DNA from: Tsukamurella paurometabola DSM 20162
GTDB lineage: Bacteria; Actinomycetota; Actinomycetes; Mycobacteriales; Mycobacteriaceae
DNA: 64,000 nucleotides
Direction: 5' to 3'
Assembly (NCBI RefSeq): GCF_000092225.1
Contig: NC_014158.1
Span: 1,178,001 to 1,242,000, forward strand
Shown here piece after piece: positions 34,190-44,211 of this stretch. Each line of letters opens with the position of its first letter. Within the stretch, counting starts at the first letter, position 1. The position numbers and the translations under genes are program-made. Under the pieces are notes generated by a model that ran no database searches, was not told the DNA's origin, and saw nothing but the letters and a program-made list of their open reading frames with translations.

Positions 34190-34298
34190 GGCCCGTCCTG
34201 CGGATTGCAACTGGTGTCCGGCGGAACCGATAGGGTGAAGCGTCCGCACGGGCACATCGTGATGCCCGGGTGCGACCGATATGAGGAGGATCGAAGGC

Positions 34299-35669
34299 GT
34301 GGTGCGACCGCTGGAGTCGGTACAGGCTGTGATCAAGGCGTACGACGTGCGCGGTCTGGTCGGCGAGCAGATCGACGAGGACTTCGTCCGTGACGTGGGT
34401 GCCGCGTTCGGCGCCCTGATGCGCACCGAGGGCGCCACCGACATCGTGATCGGGCACGATATGCGCGATTCCTCGCCGTCGCTGTCCGCCGCCTTCGCCG
34501 AGGGAGCCATCGCGCAGGGCGTGAATGCGACTCTCATCGGTCTCGCCTCCACCGACGAGTTGTATTTCGCGTCCGGGCTGCTGGATTGCCCCGGCGCGAT
34601 GTTCACCGCCTCGCACAATCCCGCCGCGTACAACGGCATCAAACTGTGCCGCGCCGGTGCCAAGCCCGTCGGGCAGGAGAGCGGTCTGCGGCAGATCACC
34701 GAGCAGGTCGCCGAAGGAGTGCCCGGCTTCGATGGTGCGCCCGGCCGGATCAGTGAGCGGGACGTCCTCGATGAGTACGGCGAGTACCTCCGGGGGCTCG
34801 TGGATCTGTCCGATTCGCGCCCCTTGCGGGTGGCCGTCGATGCCGGCAACGGGATGGGTGGTTTCACGGTGCCGTCCGTGCTCGGCCCCGTCGACGCACT
34901 GGATGTGCGGCCCTTGTACTTCGAGCTCGATGGCCGCTTCCCCAATCACGAGGCCAACCCGCTCGATCCGAAGAACCTCGTCGACCTCCAGAAGTTCGTC
35001 GTCGAGCAGGGCGCTGATATCGGCCTCGCCTTCGACGGCGACGCCGACCGTTGCTTCGTGGTCGACGAGAAGGGCGCGCCCGTTTCGCCCTCCGCCGTGA
35101 CCGCTCTGGTCGCCGAGCGGGAGCTCGCGAAGAACCCCGGCGCCACCGTGATCCACAACCTGATCACCAGCAAGGCCGTGCCCGAGATCATCGTCGAGAA
35201 CGGTGGTACCCCGGTGCGCACCCGCGTGGGGCATTCCTTCATCAAGGCGCAGATGGCGCAGACCGGTGCCGTATTCGGTGGTGAGCACTCCGCGCACTAC
35301 TACTTCCGCGAGTTCTGGGGTGCCGACTCCGGCATGCTGGCCGCGATGCACGTGCTGGCCGCCCTCGGCGAGCAACCGGCGCCGCTCTCGGAGCTCATGA
35401 GCGGGTACGACCGGTACGCCGCATCCGGAGAGATCAATTCGACGGTGGCCGATCAGGCCGAGCGCACCCGGGCCGTCCTGGACGCCTTCCGGGACGAGAC
35501 TGCGAGCACGGATGAACTGGACGGCGTGACGGTACAGTTGGATTCGGGTGCCTGGTTCAATCTTCGCGCGTCCAACACCGAGCCGCTGCTGCGGCTCAAC
35601 GTCGAGGCCGCCACGCCCGACGAGGTGCAGGCGCTGACCGAGCGCATCCTGGCGATTGTGCGCGCCTGA
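34299..35669 (+). CDS. manB: Phosphomannomutase/phosphoglucomutase ManB (PmmA)
   Basis: 456 residues, alpha-D-phosphohexomutase family. It converts mannose-6-phosphate to mannose-1-phosphate for GDP-mannose and mannolipids. The phosphoserine loop is TASHNPAAYNG, the metal loop FDGDADRCF, the sugar loop GGEHSAHYYFRE, and the phosphate-binding end RASNTEPLLRLN. The GTG at 34299 fits the GGAGGA at 34285-34290; an ATG at 34281 would overlap that site. Equivalent to Rv3257c. Confidence 0.93.
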   Translation: MVRPLESVQAVIKAYDVRGLVGEQIDEDFVRDVGAAFGALMRTEGATDIVIGHDMRDSSPSLSAAFAEGAIAQGVNATLIGLASTDELYFASGLLDCPGAMFTASHNPAAYNGIKLCRAGAKPVGQESGLRQITEQVAEGVPGFDGAPGRISERDVLDEYGEYLRGLVDLSDSRPLRVAVDAGNGMGGFTVPSVLGPVDALDVRPLYFELDGRFPNHEANPLDPKNLVDLQKFVVEQGADIGLAFDGDADRCFVVDEKGAPVSPSAVTALVAERELAKNPGATVIHNLITSKAVPEIIVENGGTPVRTRVGHSFIKAQMAQTGAVFGGEHSAHYYFREFWGADSGMLAAMHVLAALGEQPAPLSELMSGYDRYAASGEINSTVADQAERTRAVLDAFRDETASTDELDGVTVQLDSGAWFNLRASNTEPLLRLNVEAATPDEVQALTERILAIVRA

Positions 35670-35718
35670 GCGGAAGGAAACGCGTGTTGACTCCGAACGG
35701 GCGAGGACGGAGGAGACC

Positions 35719-36819
35719 GTGACCGAGGTGGCCGATCTCGATGACCCCGCCGGCTTGATCGCCGCCGATGTCGGTGGACATCTGCGGTCGGCGGCCCTCG
35801 GCGGGGCCCAGGTACGGGCCGTCGCGTCGTTGGTCGACGACGGTGCGCTCGCCCCACTCGACGGATTCGCGCCGCGCGCCGTGGTGGTGGTCTGTGGTGC
35901 CGGGCCGGCCGCGGCGGCAGCCGGCTTCGTGGAGGCGCTCACCGCGGGTCGGCTCGACGTACCGCTGGTCCGCTCCACCGAGCTGCCGCCCTGGGTGGGC
36001 GCGCTCGACGTGGTGATCGTGTGCGGCTTCGACGCAGGCGATCTGGTGCTGGCGCGGGCGATCGCCGTCGCTGCCCGTCGCGGAGCCACCGTGGTAGTAG
36101 CGGTTCCCATGGAGGGGCCGGTGGCCGAGGCGGCCGCCGGTCGCGCGATCGATCTCTCCCCGCGGCTCCGGGTGCCCGAGCGGTTCGGCTTCGTCGGTGT
36201 GGCCGCAGCGCTACTGGCCGTGATCGGCCGCCTCAGCGGCACCGACAAGGACGCCGAGCCCGGCCGTGGGTACCTGTTCACCCTCGCGGACGCGCTCGAC
36301 GAGGAGGCGCTGCGTGGGCACCCCGATCGCGGCCTGGAGACCAATCCGGCCAAGCAGCTCGCCGCACGGCTCGCGGGCCGCAGGGTGGCGCTCACCGCAG
36401 ATTCCGCCGCGGGGCTGGCTATCGCGGAACATGCGGCATCGCAGGCACTCACGCTCGGCGGTCAGGTGGTGGCCGCGGTCGGCCTCGCCGACGTCGAACT
36501 GGCCACGCCCGAGTTGGCCGCGGCACCGTCGGGCGGCGCGCTCGGCGCGAGCACGGTGGACCCGCTGTTCCACGACCCGTTCTTGGACGGTCCCGCCGCG
36601 CAGGTACCGCTGCGGGTGCTGATCCTCACGGTGCGCGATCGCGCGGCGCAGGTGGCGGCGCGGATGCGCGCGCTTCCCGATGTCGAGTCGCTGCCGATCG
36701 ATGAGGACGGCGCAGAAGCGGGCGAACGATCACCACGCGTCGAGGCGACCGATCTGCTGTCTCTGGCGGTACGGTTCGATCTCGCGTCGGTGTACCGGCG
36801 CCTGACAGGGGAGGCGTGA
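35719..36819 (+). CDS. TobH-like protein of the mannose operon (Rv3256c-like)
   Basis: 366 residues, Ala/Val-rich, related to the SIS-type sugar isomerase fold but without a recognisable active site. The half beginning VVVVCGAGPAAAAAGFVEAL resembles the C-terminal domain of bifunctional phosphoglucose/phosphomannose isomerases. It lies between manB and manA as in M. tuberculosis. The GTG follows GGAGGAG at 35709-35715. Its stop overlaps the manA ATG by one base. Role unknown, probably linked to hexose-phosphate metabolism. Confidence 0.85.
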   Translation: MTEVADLDDPAGLIAADVGGHLRSAALGGAQVRAVASLVDDGALAPLDGFAPRAVVVVCGAGPAAAAAGFVEALTAGRLDVPLVRSTELPPWVGALDVVIVCGFDAGDLVLARAIAVAARRGATVVVAVPMEGPVAEAAAGRAIDLSPRLRVPERFGFVGVAAALLAVIGRLSGTDKDAEPGRGYLFTLADALDEEALRGHPDRGLETNPAKQLAARLAGRRVALTADSAAGLAIAEHAASQALTLGGQVVAAVGLADVELATPELAAAPSGGALGASTVDPLFHDPFLDGPAAQVPLRVLILTVRDRAAQVAARMRALPDVESLPIDEDGAEAGERSPRVEATDLLSLAVRFDLASVYRRLTGEA

Positions 36820-38042
36820 TGCAGCGGGTCGAGGGCGTGATCCGTCCGTACGCGTGGGGTTCGCGCACGGTGTTGGCCGCGATGCAGGGCCGTCCCGTGC
36901 CGTCGAATCATCCCGAAGCCGAGCTCTGGTTCGGTGCGCACCCCGCCGACCCGGCTCGGCTGGACGACGGTACGGATCTGCTCGGCACCATCTCGGGTGA
37001 CCCCGAGGGTGAACTCGGCGCGCCGTGCCGAGCGGAGTTCGGCGATACCCTGCCGTACCTGGTGAAGGTGCTGGCGGCCGACGAGCCGTTGTCGTTGCAG
37101 GCGCATCCCTCCGCGGAGCAGGCGCGCGAGGGTTTCGCTCGGGAGAACGCCGCAGGCATTCCGCTCGACGATCCCGAACGCAATTACCGCGATCCCTTCC
37201 ACAAGCCGGAGGTGGTGGTCGCGCTGAGCCGGTTCGAGGCGCTCGCCGGTTTCCGTGATCCGGCCGCCACGATGGAACTGCTGCGTGCCCTGGCCGTACC
37301 CGAACTGGACACCTACCTGGGCCTGCTCGCCGGGCAGCCCGATTCGCAAGGCCTCCGCGCCCTGGTGACCACCTGGATCACGCTTCCGCAGCCCGCACTG
37401 GCCTCGCTGGTGCCCGAGGTCTTGGCAGGCTGCGTGCGCTACCTGGAGTCCGGCGCCGACCGGTTCCGGGGCGAGGCGAAGCTGGCGCTCACGCTGGGGG
37501 AGCGTTACCCGGACGATGCGGGGGTACTCGCTGCGTTGCTGCTCAACCGGATCGAGTTGCAGCCCGGCGAGGCGCTGTACCTCGCGGCGGGGAATCTGCA
37601 CGCCTACATCAGTGGCGCCGCGGTCGAGGTGATGGCGAACTCGGACAACGTGCTGCGTGGCGGGCTCACGCCGAAGCACGTCGATGTCCCGGAACTGTTG
37701 CGGGTCTTGGATTTCGCCCCGCGCGAGCCCGCGGAGCTGGCGCCCACCACGTCGGTGGTGGGACCGGAGGTGGTGTTCGCGACGCCCGCGCCGGAGTTCC
37801 GTGTCTCGCGGGTGCGGCTGGATGGAACAGCGCTCAAGCGCGCGGCGTCGGTGGAGCTGGACGCACGCGGCCCGCAGCTGCTCGTGGTGACCGCCGGGAC
37901 GATCACGGTGCGCAGTGCGGGCCGGTCTGTGGACATCGCCGCCGGTAGTGGCCTGTGGATGCCCGCATCGGATCCCGGGGTCGTGGTGACCGCGCACTCA
38001 CCGGCGGCGGAGTTCTTCCGCACGCTGGTGGGCGGCCACTAG
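36819..38042 (+). CDS. manA: Type I mannose-6-phosphate isomerase ManA
   Basis: Interconverts fructose-6-phosphate and mannose-6-phosphate. 407 residues, zinc-dependent cupin. N-terminal motif VIRPYAWGSRT; zinc ligands in LQAHPSAEQA (His) and FHKPEVVVAL (His/Glu); then the catalytic block LAAGNLHAYISGAAVEVMANSDNV, which contains the conserved His and Arg region. The ATG is preceded by GGGGAGG. It closes the DUF3499-manB-tobH-manA operon. Confidence 0.94.
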   Translation: MQRVEGVIRPYAWGSRTVLAAMQGRPVPSNHPEAELWFGAHPADPARLDDGTDLLGTISGDPEGELGAPCRAEFGDTLPYLVKVLAADEPLSLQAHPSAEQAREGFARENAAGIPLDDPERNYRDPFHKPEVVVALSRFEALAGFRDPAATMELLRALAVPELDTYLGLLAGQPDSQGLRALVTTWITLPQPALASLVPEVLAGCVRYLESGADRFRGEAKLALTLGERYPDDAGVLAALLLNRIELQPGEALYLAAGNLHAYISGAAVEVMANSDNVLRGGLTPKHVDVPELLRVLDFAPREPAELAPTTSVVGPEVVFATPAPEFRVSRVRLDGTALKRAASVELDARGPQLLVVTAGTITVRSAGRSVDIAAGSGLWMPASDPGVVVTAHSPAAEFFRTLVGGH

Positions 38043-38061
38043 GCCCGGGGCCTCGCCGGGG

Positions 38062-38265
38062 TCAGTAGCCGGGAAGGTTCTCGTAGAAGGCCTCCGGAAT
38101 GTCGAAGGTCTGCATCGTCGAGACCGCCTCGGGAGCGGGGATCGCGGCGGTGAGCACAGCGAGGGGCCTGCCATCGCGGGTGAGCAGCACGTCGTCGCCG
38201 CCCTCCACGATGCCCAATAGCTGCGCCACGGTCTGATCGGTGGTGTGCGCGAATGTCTTGGTCAT
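38062..38265 (-). CDS. Solitary Phd/YefM-type antitoxin-like protein
   Basis: 67 residues. The N-terminal part resembles the DNA-binding half of Phd/YefM antitoxins (TVAQLLGIVEGGDDVLLTRDGRPLAVL). The C-terminal tail, ending EAFYENLPGY, is where an antitoxin would wrap its toxin. No toxin gene is adjacent; manA ends 19 bases away on the other side. It may be an orphan regulator. TACCGT lies 7 nt before the ATG. Confidence 0.75.
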   Translation of the reverse strand: MTKTFAHTTDQTVAQLLGIVEGGDDVLLTRDGRPLAVLTAAIPAPEAVSTMQTFDIPEAFYENLPGY

Positions 38266-38272
38266 AGGCCCG

Positions 38273-38278
38273 ACGGTA
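38273..38278 (-). promoter_or_regulatory. -10 box of the leaderless antitoxin-like gene
   Basis: TACCGT on the minus strand, 7 nt before the ATG. Confidence 0.45.
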
Positions 38279-38455
38279 AGGGTTACTTGCCAGTACGCCA
38301 ACGACTTTCGCGTACTCGCCGGTAACACCGAGGAGTAACTTGTGTGGTTAACTTTCTTGTTTCCCAGGTCGTGCGCTGGGCAAAGTGTCGCGCGATGGGG
38401 CTGGTGTGGTGTTTGATCTAAATCTTACGTTCGGGAATCGGAGAGGGAGAACCCC

Positions 38456-39955
38456 ATGTCTAACCCGCTGCTGCGCACCAAAACGGTGGAGCAGTCCATC
38501 GCCGATACCGAAGTCGTCGGCACCCGCTTGAAGAAGCAGCTCACCGCCTGGGATCTGACGATCTTCGGGGTCGCGGTCGTCGTCGGCGCGGGCATCTTCA
38601 CGGTCGGTGCCTCGACCGCCGGCGATTTCGCCGGACCCGCGGTCTCCGTGTCGTTCGTGATCGCGGCCGTCGCATGCGGGCTCGCCGCACTCTGCTATGC
38701 CGAGTTCGCGTCCACGCTCCCGGTGGCAGGCTCGGCCTACACATTCTCGTACGCCACCTTCGGCGAATTCGCCGCTTGGATCATCGGCTGGGACCTGGTT
38801 CTGGAGTTCTCCATCGCTGCGGCTGCCGTCGCGAGCGGGTGGTCGAGCTACGTGGGCACCGTGTTCGGGACCGCGGCACCGGTCGTGGAGATCGGTGGTG
38901 TCCGGGTGGACTGGGGCGCGATGCTCATCGTCGCGGTGCTGACGGTGCTGCTGACCTTCGGCGCCAAGGTCTCCTCCCGCGTCTCCGCAGTGATCACCGC
39001 GATCAAGGTGGCCGTGGTGCTGCTCGTCATCGTGGTGGGCGCCTTCTACATCAAGGGCTCCAACTACAGCCCGTTCGTCCCCGAGTCGGTTCCCGGTGAG
39101 AGCAGCGGGGCTTCCTGGTCATCGACGCTGTTCCAGGTGATCAGCGGCGGATCGGGGTCGACCTACGGCTGGTACGGCGTGCTCGCAGGCGCGTCGATCG
39201 TGTTCTTCGCGTTCATCGGCTTCGACATCGTCGCCACCTCCGCGGAGGAGACTCTGCGTCCGCAGCGTGACGTGCCGCGCGGCATTCTCGGGTCGCTGGC
39301 GATCGTCACCGTGTTGTACATCGCCGTCACCGTGGTGGTGACCGGTATGGCGAGCTACAAGGATCTGGCGACCAGCGCGGGCAACGGCAAGGAGAAGAAC
39401 CTCGCCTACGCGTTCTCCCTGAACGGGGTCGATTGGGCCGCGACGATCATCTCGATCGGCGCTTTGGCCGGCCTGACCACCGTGGTGATGGTCCTGCTGA
39501 TGGGCCAGAACCGCGTCCTGTTCGCCATGGCCCGGGACGGCCTGCTGCCGCGCCAGCTGGCCAAGACCTCCGATCGAGGTGTCCCGGTGCGGATCTCCGT
39601 CGGCGTCGGCGTCGTGGTCGCGGTCTTCGCCGGTCTTGTGCCGCTGAGCGAGCTGGCCTCGCTGATCAACATCGGCACCCTATTCGCGTTCGTGCTCGTG
39701 TCGATCGGCGTGATCGTGCTCCGGAAACAGCGCCCGGACCTCAAGCGCGGATTCCGTGCCCCGCTCGTACCTCTGGTGCCGATCCTCTCTGTGCTCGCCT
39801 GCGGCTGGCTGATGCTCAACCTGTCGTTGGAGACGTGGTTCCGGTTCGTGGTGTGGATGGCGCTCGGCGTGATCGTCTACTTCGTCTACTCGAAGAACCA
39901 CTCGGTGCTGGGCCGCCGCGAGCGAGGCGAGGTCATCGAGTCGCTGGCCGACTGA
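38456..39955 (+). CDS. APC-family amino acid permease
   Basis: A 499-residue transporter with 12 or more membrane helices, of the cationic amino acid (CAT/YfnA-like) branch. The first helix has the substrate-backbone motif VVGAGIFTVG, and AFIGFDIVATSAEETLRPQRDVP marks helix 6. The C terminus is charged (KNHSVLGRRERGE). It lies between the mannose operon and sahH, like Rv3253c. A GGAGAGGGAG lies before the ATG. The hydrophilic start (about 30 residues) is normal for the family. Confidence 0.92.
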   Translation: MSNPLLRTKTVEQSIADTEVVGTRLKKQLTAWDLTIFGVAVVVGAGIFTVGASTAGDFAGPAVSVSFVIAAVACGLAALCYAEFASTLPVAGSAYTFSYATFGEFAAWIIGWDLVLEFSIAAAAVASGWSSYVGTVFGTAAPVVEIGGVRVDWGAMLIVAVLTVLLTFGAKVSSRVSAVITAIKVAVVLLVIVVGAFYIKGSNYSPFVPESVPGESSGASWSSTLFQVISGGSGSTYGWYGVLAGASIVFFAFIGFDIVATSAEETLRPQRDVPRGILGSLAIVTVLYIAVTVVVTGMASYKDLATSAGNGKEKNLAYAFSLNGVDWAATIISIGALAGLTTVVMVLLMGQNRVLFAMARDGLLPRQLAKTSDRGVPVRISVGVGVVVAVFAGLVPLSELASLINIGTLFAFVLVSIGVIVLRKQRPDLKRGFRAPLVPLVPILSVLACGWLMLNLSLETWFRFVVWMALGVIVYFVYSKNHSVLGRRERGEVIESLAD

Positions 39956-40007
39956 CCGTTCGTGGACGAAGCCGCGGTAGGCCGTTCGTGGACGAAGCCG
40001 CGGTAGG
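39956..40007 (+). repeat. Two perfect tandem 26-bp units
   Basis: The unit CCGTTCGTGGACGAAGCCGC plus GGTAGG occurs at 39956-39981 and 39982-40007, just after the permease stop. The 13 bases at its 3' part form the left arm of the hairpin that follows, so the terminator arm has been duplicated. Confidence 0.9.
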
Positions 40008-40028
40008 CAGACTGTCTACCGCGGCTTC
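39994..40028 (+). terminator. Hairpin terminator between permease and sahH
   Basis: A perfect 13-bp stem (39994-40006 with 40016-40028) and a 9-base loop. No strong T-run follows. The duplicated left arm at 39968-39980 could form the alternative pairing. Confidence 0.75.
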
Positions 40029-40171
40029 TCCGCTGTGATCGTCGTCCCGCTCCCGTTTCGGCTTCCCGCCCCCGTTGTGAGGGGAGCGGGAAGGCATATC
40101 GGGAGCGGGAATCTGGCGCACGTACCCGCGTCGAGCAGCGGGGCGGCGGGTGCTGAACACACTGGTAGCGA

Positions 40172-40177
40172 TAGCCT
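40172..40177 (+). promoter_or_regulatory. -10 box of leaderless sahH
   Basis: TAGCCT, 7 nt before the GTG at 40185. Confidence 0.55.
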
Positions 40178-40184
40178 GGGGAAC

Positions 40185-41651
<1,467 letters not shown>

Positions 41652-42365
41652 TCAGCGCACCGTCGCCGAACTGACGCACACCCGCCACCCTCCGGATTCC
41701 TTCCGGAGGGTGGCGGTGTCAGTAATGGTCTGCGGCAGCGACACCGACTGGCCCACCGGCTCGATCGTCTCTTCCGCGGTCGCGGTGCCGGAGCCGGCAT
41801 CGACCGCCACCGATTTCACCGTCACTTTCCAACTGCCGCCCGGCCCGATCAGCGAGTCGACCTCTGCAGCGAAGGTCTGTTGCGTGAATTGCTGTTGCAG
41901 GAGAGCCTGATCCGTCGCGCAGCGGGTAGCGATGAGGGCATTCAGGTCACGCTTGTTCTGCGCGTCCGTCTCGGCCTGGATGACGGATCGGATCTGCGCC
42001 TCGTCGTCCCCTCCCCGGGAGGACAGGATGATCCACGTGGCGCCGACGATGATCGCGATGATCATCGCGGTGGCGCCCACGATGATCCAGATCGTCCGGT
42101 CGGTGCCCGATGGTGCGGGCCGCACCGGGCCGGGGTACGGGGGAACCTGTCTGCCGACCGGTGCCGCAGGAGGGGCTGGTGCGGGATAGGTTGCGGTACC
42201 GCCGGTCACGGCGCTCCCGGTGAGATAGGGGGTACCCGACGCGGACACCGGACCGCCCTGCCCGTACGCGGTGCGCGGTGGCGGCGGCGGTGCGATGCCC
42301 AGTTCCCGGTAGGTCTGCGGCGGTAGCACCGGATACAGCAGCTCGCGCGGATCAGTCTGGCGCAT
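41652..42365 (-). CDS. Pro-rich membrane-anchored protein (Rv1233c-like)
   Basis: 237 residues. The first 90 are rich in Pro, Tyr, Gly and Thr. A single membrane helix spans about 93-115 (WIIVGATAMIIAIIVGATWII). The rest (120-237) is an exported domain of NTF2/SnoaL-like pattern with two Cys. It overlaps the DUF1003 gene by 14 bases and meets sahH stop to stop. Its 3' end contains the sahH terminator hairpin. The order Pro-rich/DUF1003/MgtE-CBS matches Rv1231c-Rv1233c. Confidence 0.8.
   Translation of the reverse strand: MRQTDPRELLYPVLPPQTYRELGIAPPPPPRTAYGQGGPVSASGTPYLTGSAVTGGTATYPAPAPPAAPVGRQVPPYPGPVRPAPSGTDRTIWIIVGATAMIIAIIVGATWIILSSRGGDDEAQIRSVIQAETDAQNKRDLNALIATRCATDQALLQQQFTQQTFAAEVDSLIGPGGSWKVTVKSVAVDAGSGTATAEETIEPVGQSVSLPQTITDTATLRKESGGWRVCVSSATVR
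41683..41715 (+). terminator. sahH terminator hairpin inside the convergent gene
   Basis: A perfect 14-bp stem (41683-41696 with 41702-41715) with a TTCCT loop, extendable with one bulge. It lies inside the last 22 codons of the minus-strand Pro-rich gene. Confidence 0.75.
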
Positions 42366-42879
42366 GGGACTTCTCCTTCGGCTTGTGCTGCGAATGCTCC
42401 AGCGATTGCAGCAGGGCCGTCAGTGCATCGAGCTTCTCGTGCACGTCGTCGAGTTCGCGGCGGATGTAATCGCGGCTGGCGGCCTCGCCGACGGCCAGTC
42501 GTACCGAAGCGAGTTCGCGGGCAAGGAATTCGGTATCCGCCTTAGTCTGTGCTGCGCGCATCCGGTCCTCGTCGAGCGAGACCCGGTCGCGGCTCTCCTG
42601 CCGGTTCTGGGCCAGCAGGATCAGCGGTGCCGCATACGCGGCCTGGGTCGAGAAGGCCAGGTTGAGCAGGATGAACGGATACGGATCGAATCGGAACGCC
42701 ACCCAGCTGACGTTGATCGCGATCCATACCACCACGATCACCGTCTGGATCGCGAGATACCTTCCGGTACCGAGGAATCGGGCGACGCGCTCGGCGCCCT
42801 GGCCGATCATGTCCTCGCCGAGGTTGAGACCGATGCTGCGATTGAGCCGCGGCGTATCGAGCCGGGAGCGATCGGTCAT
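42352..42879 (-). CDS. DUF1003 membrane protein (Rv1231c-like)
   Basis: 175 residues. Two hydrophobic segments near residues 45-62 and 69-90 with the DUF1003 motif PYPFILLNLAFSTQAAYAAP. The C-terminal 80 residues are charged and form a probable coiled coil (TEFLARELASVRLAVGEAAS). The ATG overlaps the MgtE/CBS gene stop. The three genes on this strand probably form one operon. Function unknown; possible membrane scaffold for the neighbouring MgtE-N/CBS protein. Confidence 0.9.
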   Translation of the reverse strand: MTDRSRLDTPRLNRSIGLNLGEDMIGQGAERVARFLGTGRYLAIQTVIVVVWIAINVSWVAFRFDPYPFILLNLAFSTQAAYAAPLILLAQNRQESRDRVSLDEDRMRAAQTKADTEFLARELASVRLAVGEAASRDYIRRELDDVHEKLDALTALLQSLEHSQHKPKEKSHAPD

Positions 42880-44159
42880 CGGGCCTCCTCCACGCGGTTC
42901 TCGTCCTCGTCGCGCCAGTCTTCGGGCAGCAGGTGGTCGAGCAGGTCGTCCACCGATACCGCACCCAACATGTGGTTCTCCGCATCGATCACCGGACCCG
43001 CCACCAGGTTGTACGCCGCGAAATACCGGGTCACGTCACCGAGCGGATCGTCGGGACTGAGCTTCGGCAGATCGGTGTCGACGATGCCTCCCACCAGATC
43101 CGCGGGTGGCTCGCGCAGGAGCTTCTGCAGGTGCACCGCACCGATGTAGCGGCCTGTGGGGGTGGCCGTCGGGGGCCGTACGACGAACACCATGCTGGCC
43201 AACGCCGGCGTGATATCGGGGTTGCGGGCCCGCGCCAGCGCCTCGGCCACCGTGGTCGACGGGGTGACCACGATCGGCTCGGGCGTCATCATGCCGCCGG
43301 CGGTGTAGGGGGAGAAGGTGAGCAGCCGCCGGACGGTGCCCGAGTCCTCGGGGTCCATCACCGTCAGTAGTTCCTCGCGCTGCCGGACCGGGAGCTCTCC
43401 GAGCAGGTCGGCGGCATCGTCGGGGTCCATCGCCTCGAGAACATCGGCGGCGCGGGCCTTGGACAGGTGCGCGATCACCTCGGTCTGATCGTCGGTGCCG
43501 AGCTCCTGCAGGACGTCGGCGAGTCGCTCGTCGTCGAACGCGGCGGCGATCGCGAGCATGCGATCGGTCGGCAACTCGCGCAACGCCTGGGCCACGTCGG
43601 TCGCGCGCATATCGTCGTACATGGTCAGCGCCTCCGCCACATCCTGGTCGGTGCGCGTGATCGCCGTGGTCGTGAAACCGGTGACATGCGAGAGATCGAC
43701 GACGTGGACGCCACCCCGTCGGCCCAGTCCCCGGCCGCGTACCCGGACCGCGAGACGGTGCACCACCCAATCGCGCGTCCGGGTCTGCTCGATGCCGACG
43801 TCCACGACGGAGGCGTCGGCACCGTCGTAGCTCTCACCGGGCTCGTCGACCCGGACGCGGGTACCGAGCACCTGCCCCAGTACGAGCGCCTCGCCCGGAC
43901 GTAGATGCAGGCGGCGCAGGCTGACCGAGCCGGTATTGAGGGTCACCGCGGCTGCTTCGATGCTGGTCACGCGGAGAATCGGGACGAAGATGCGGCGGCG
44001 GTTGGCGAGTTCCACGGCCAGTCCCAGGACGCGCGGTGCCTTCCGGTCGGACCGTAGACCGATCACGGCGTCTCGAACTCGGCCGATGGATTCACCGTCC
44101 GGGCCCACCACCGGGAGGCCCGCGAGCCGCGCCACGAATACTCTGGAGACAGCCGACAT
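42876..44159 (-). CDS. PRC-barrel / MgtE-N / CBS-domain protein (Rv1232c-like)
   Basis: 427 residues and soluble. An N-terminal PRC-barrel-like part (about 1-90) is followed by a MgtE intracellular N domain (about 180-280; LRELPTDRMLAIAAAFDD and MDPDDAADLLGELP) and a pair of CBS domains (290-420; TPEPIVVTPSTTVAEAL). The channel domain of MgtE is missing, so it is a sensor or regulator rather than a transporter. A TACCCT box is 7 nt before the ATG. True mgtE is at 9326-10678. Confidence 0.9.
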   Translation of the reverse strand: MSAVSRVFVARLAGLPVVGPDGESIGRVRDAVIGLRSDRKAPRVLGLAVELANRRRIFVPILRVTSIEAAAVTLNTGSVSLRRLHLRPGEALVLGQVLGTRVRVDEPGESYDGADASVVDVGIEQTRTRDWVVHRLAVRVRGRGLGRRGGVHVVDLSHVTGFTTTAITRTDQDVAEALTMYDDMRATDVAQALRELPTDRMLAIAAAFDDERLADVLQELGTDDQTEVIAHLSKARAADVLEAMDPDDAADLLGELPVRQREELLTVMDPEDSGTVRRLLTFSPYTAGGMMTPEPIVVTPSTTVAEALARARNPDITPALASMVFVVRPPTATPTGRYIGAVHLQKLLREPPADLVGGIVDTDLPKLSPDDPLGDVTRYFAAYNLVAGPVIDAENHMLGAVSVDDLLDHLLPEDWRDEDENRVEEAR

Positions 44160-44166
44160 GGTCTTC

Positions 44167-44172
44167 AGGGTA
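44167..44172 (-). promoter_or_regulatory. -10 box of the leaderless MgtE-N/CBS gene
   Basis: TACCCT on the minus strand, 7 nt before the ATG. Confidence 0.5.
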
Positions 44173-44211
44173 GTTTCGATTCCGACGTCACATACGAAGG
44201 AGGGCGCCGAA

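Noticed and set aside
38062-38265. Complete toxin-antitoxin pair
   Set aside because: No plausible toxin frame was found on either side; manA and the permease occupy the flanks.
39956-40007. Insertion-sequence end or CRISPR repeat
   Set aside because: Two directly adjacent copies only, no spacer, no transposase; it is explained by a duplicated hairpin arm.
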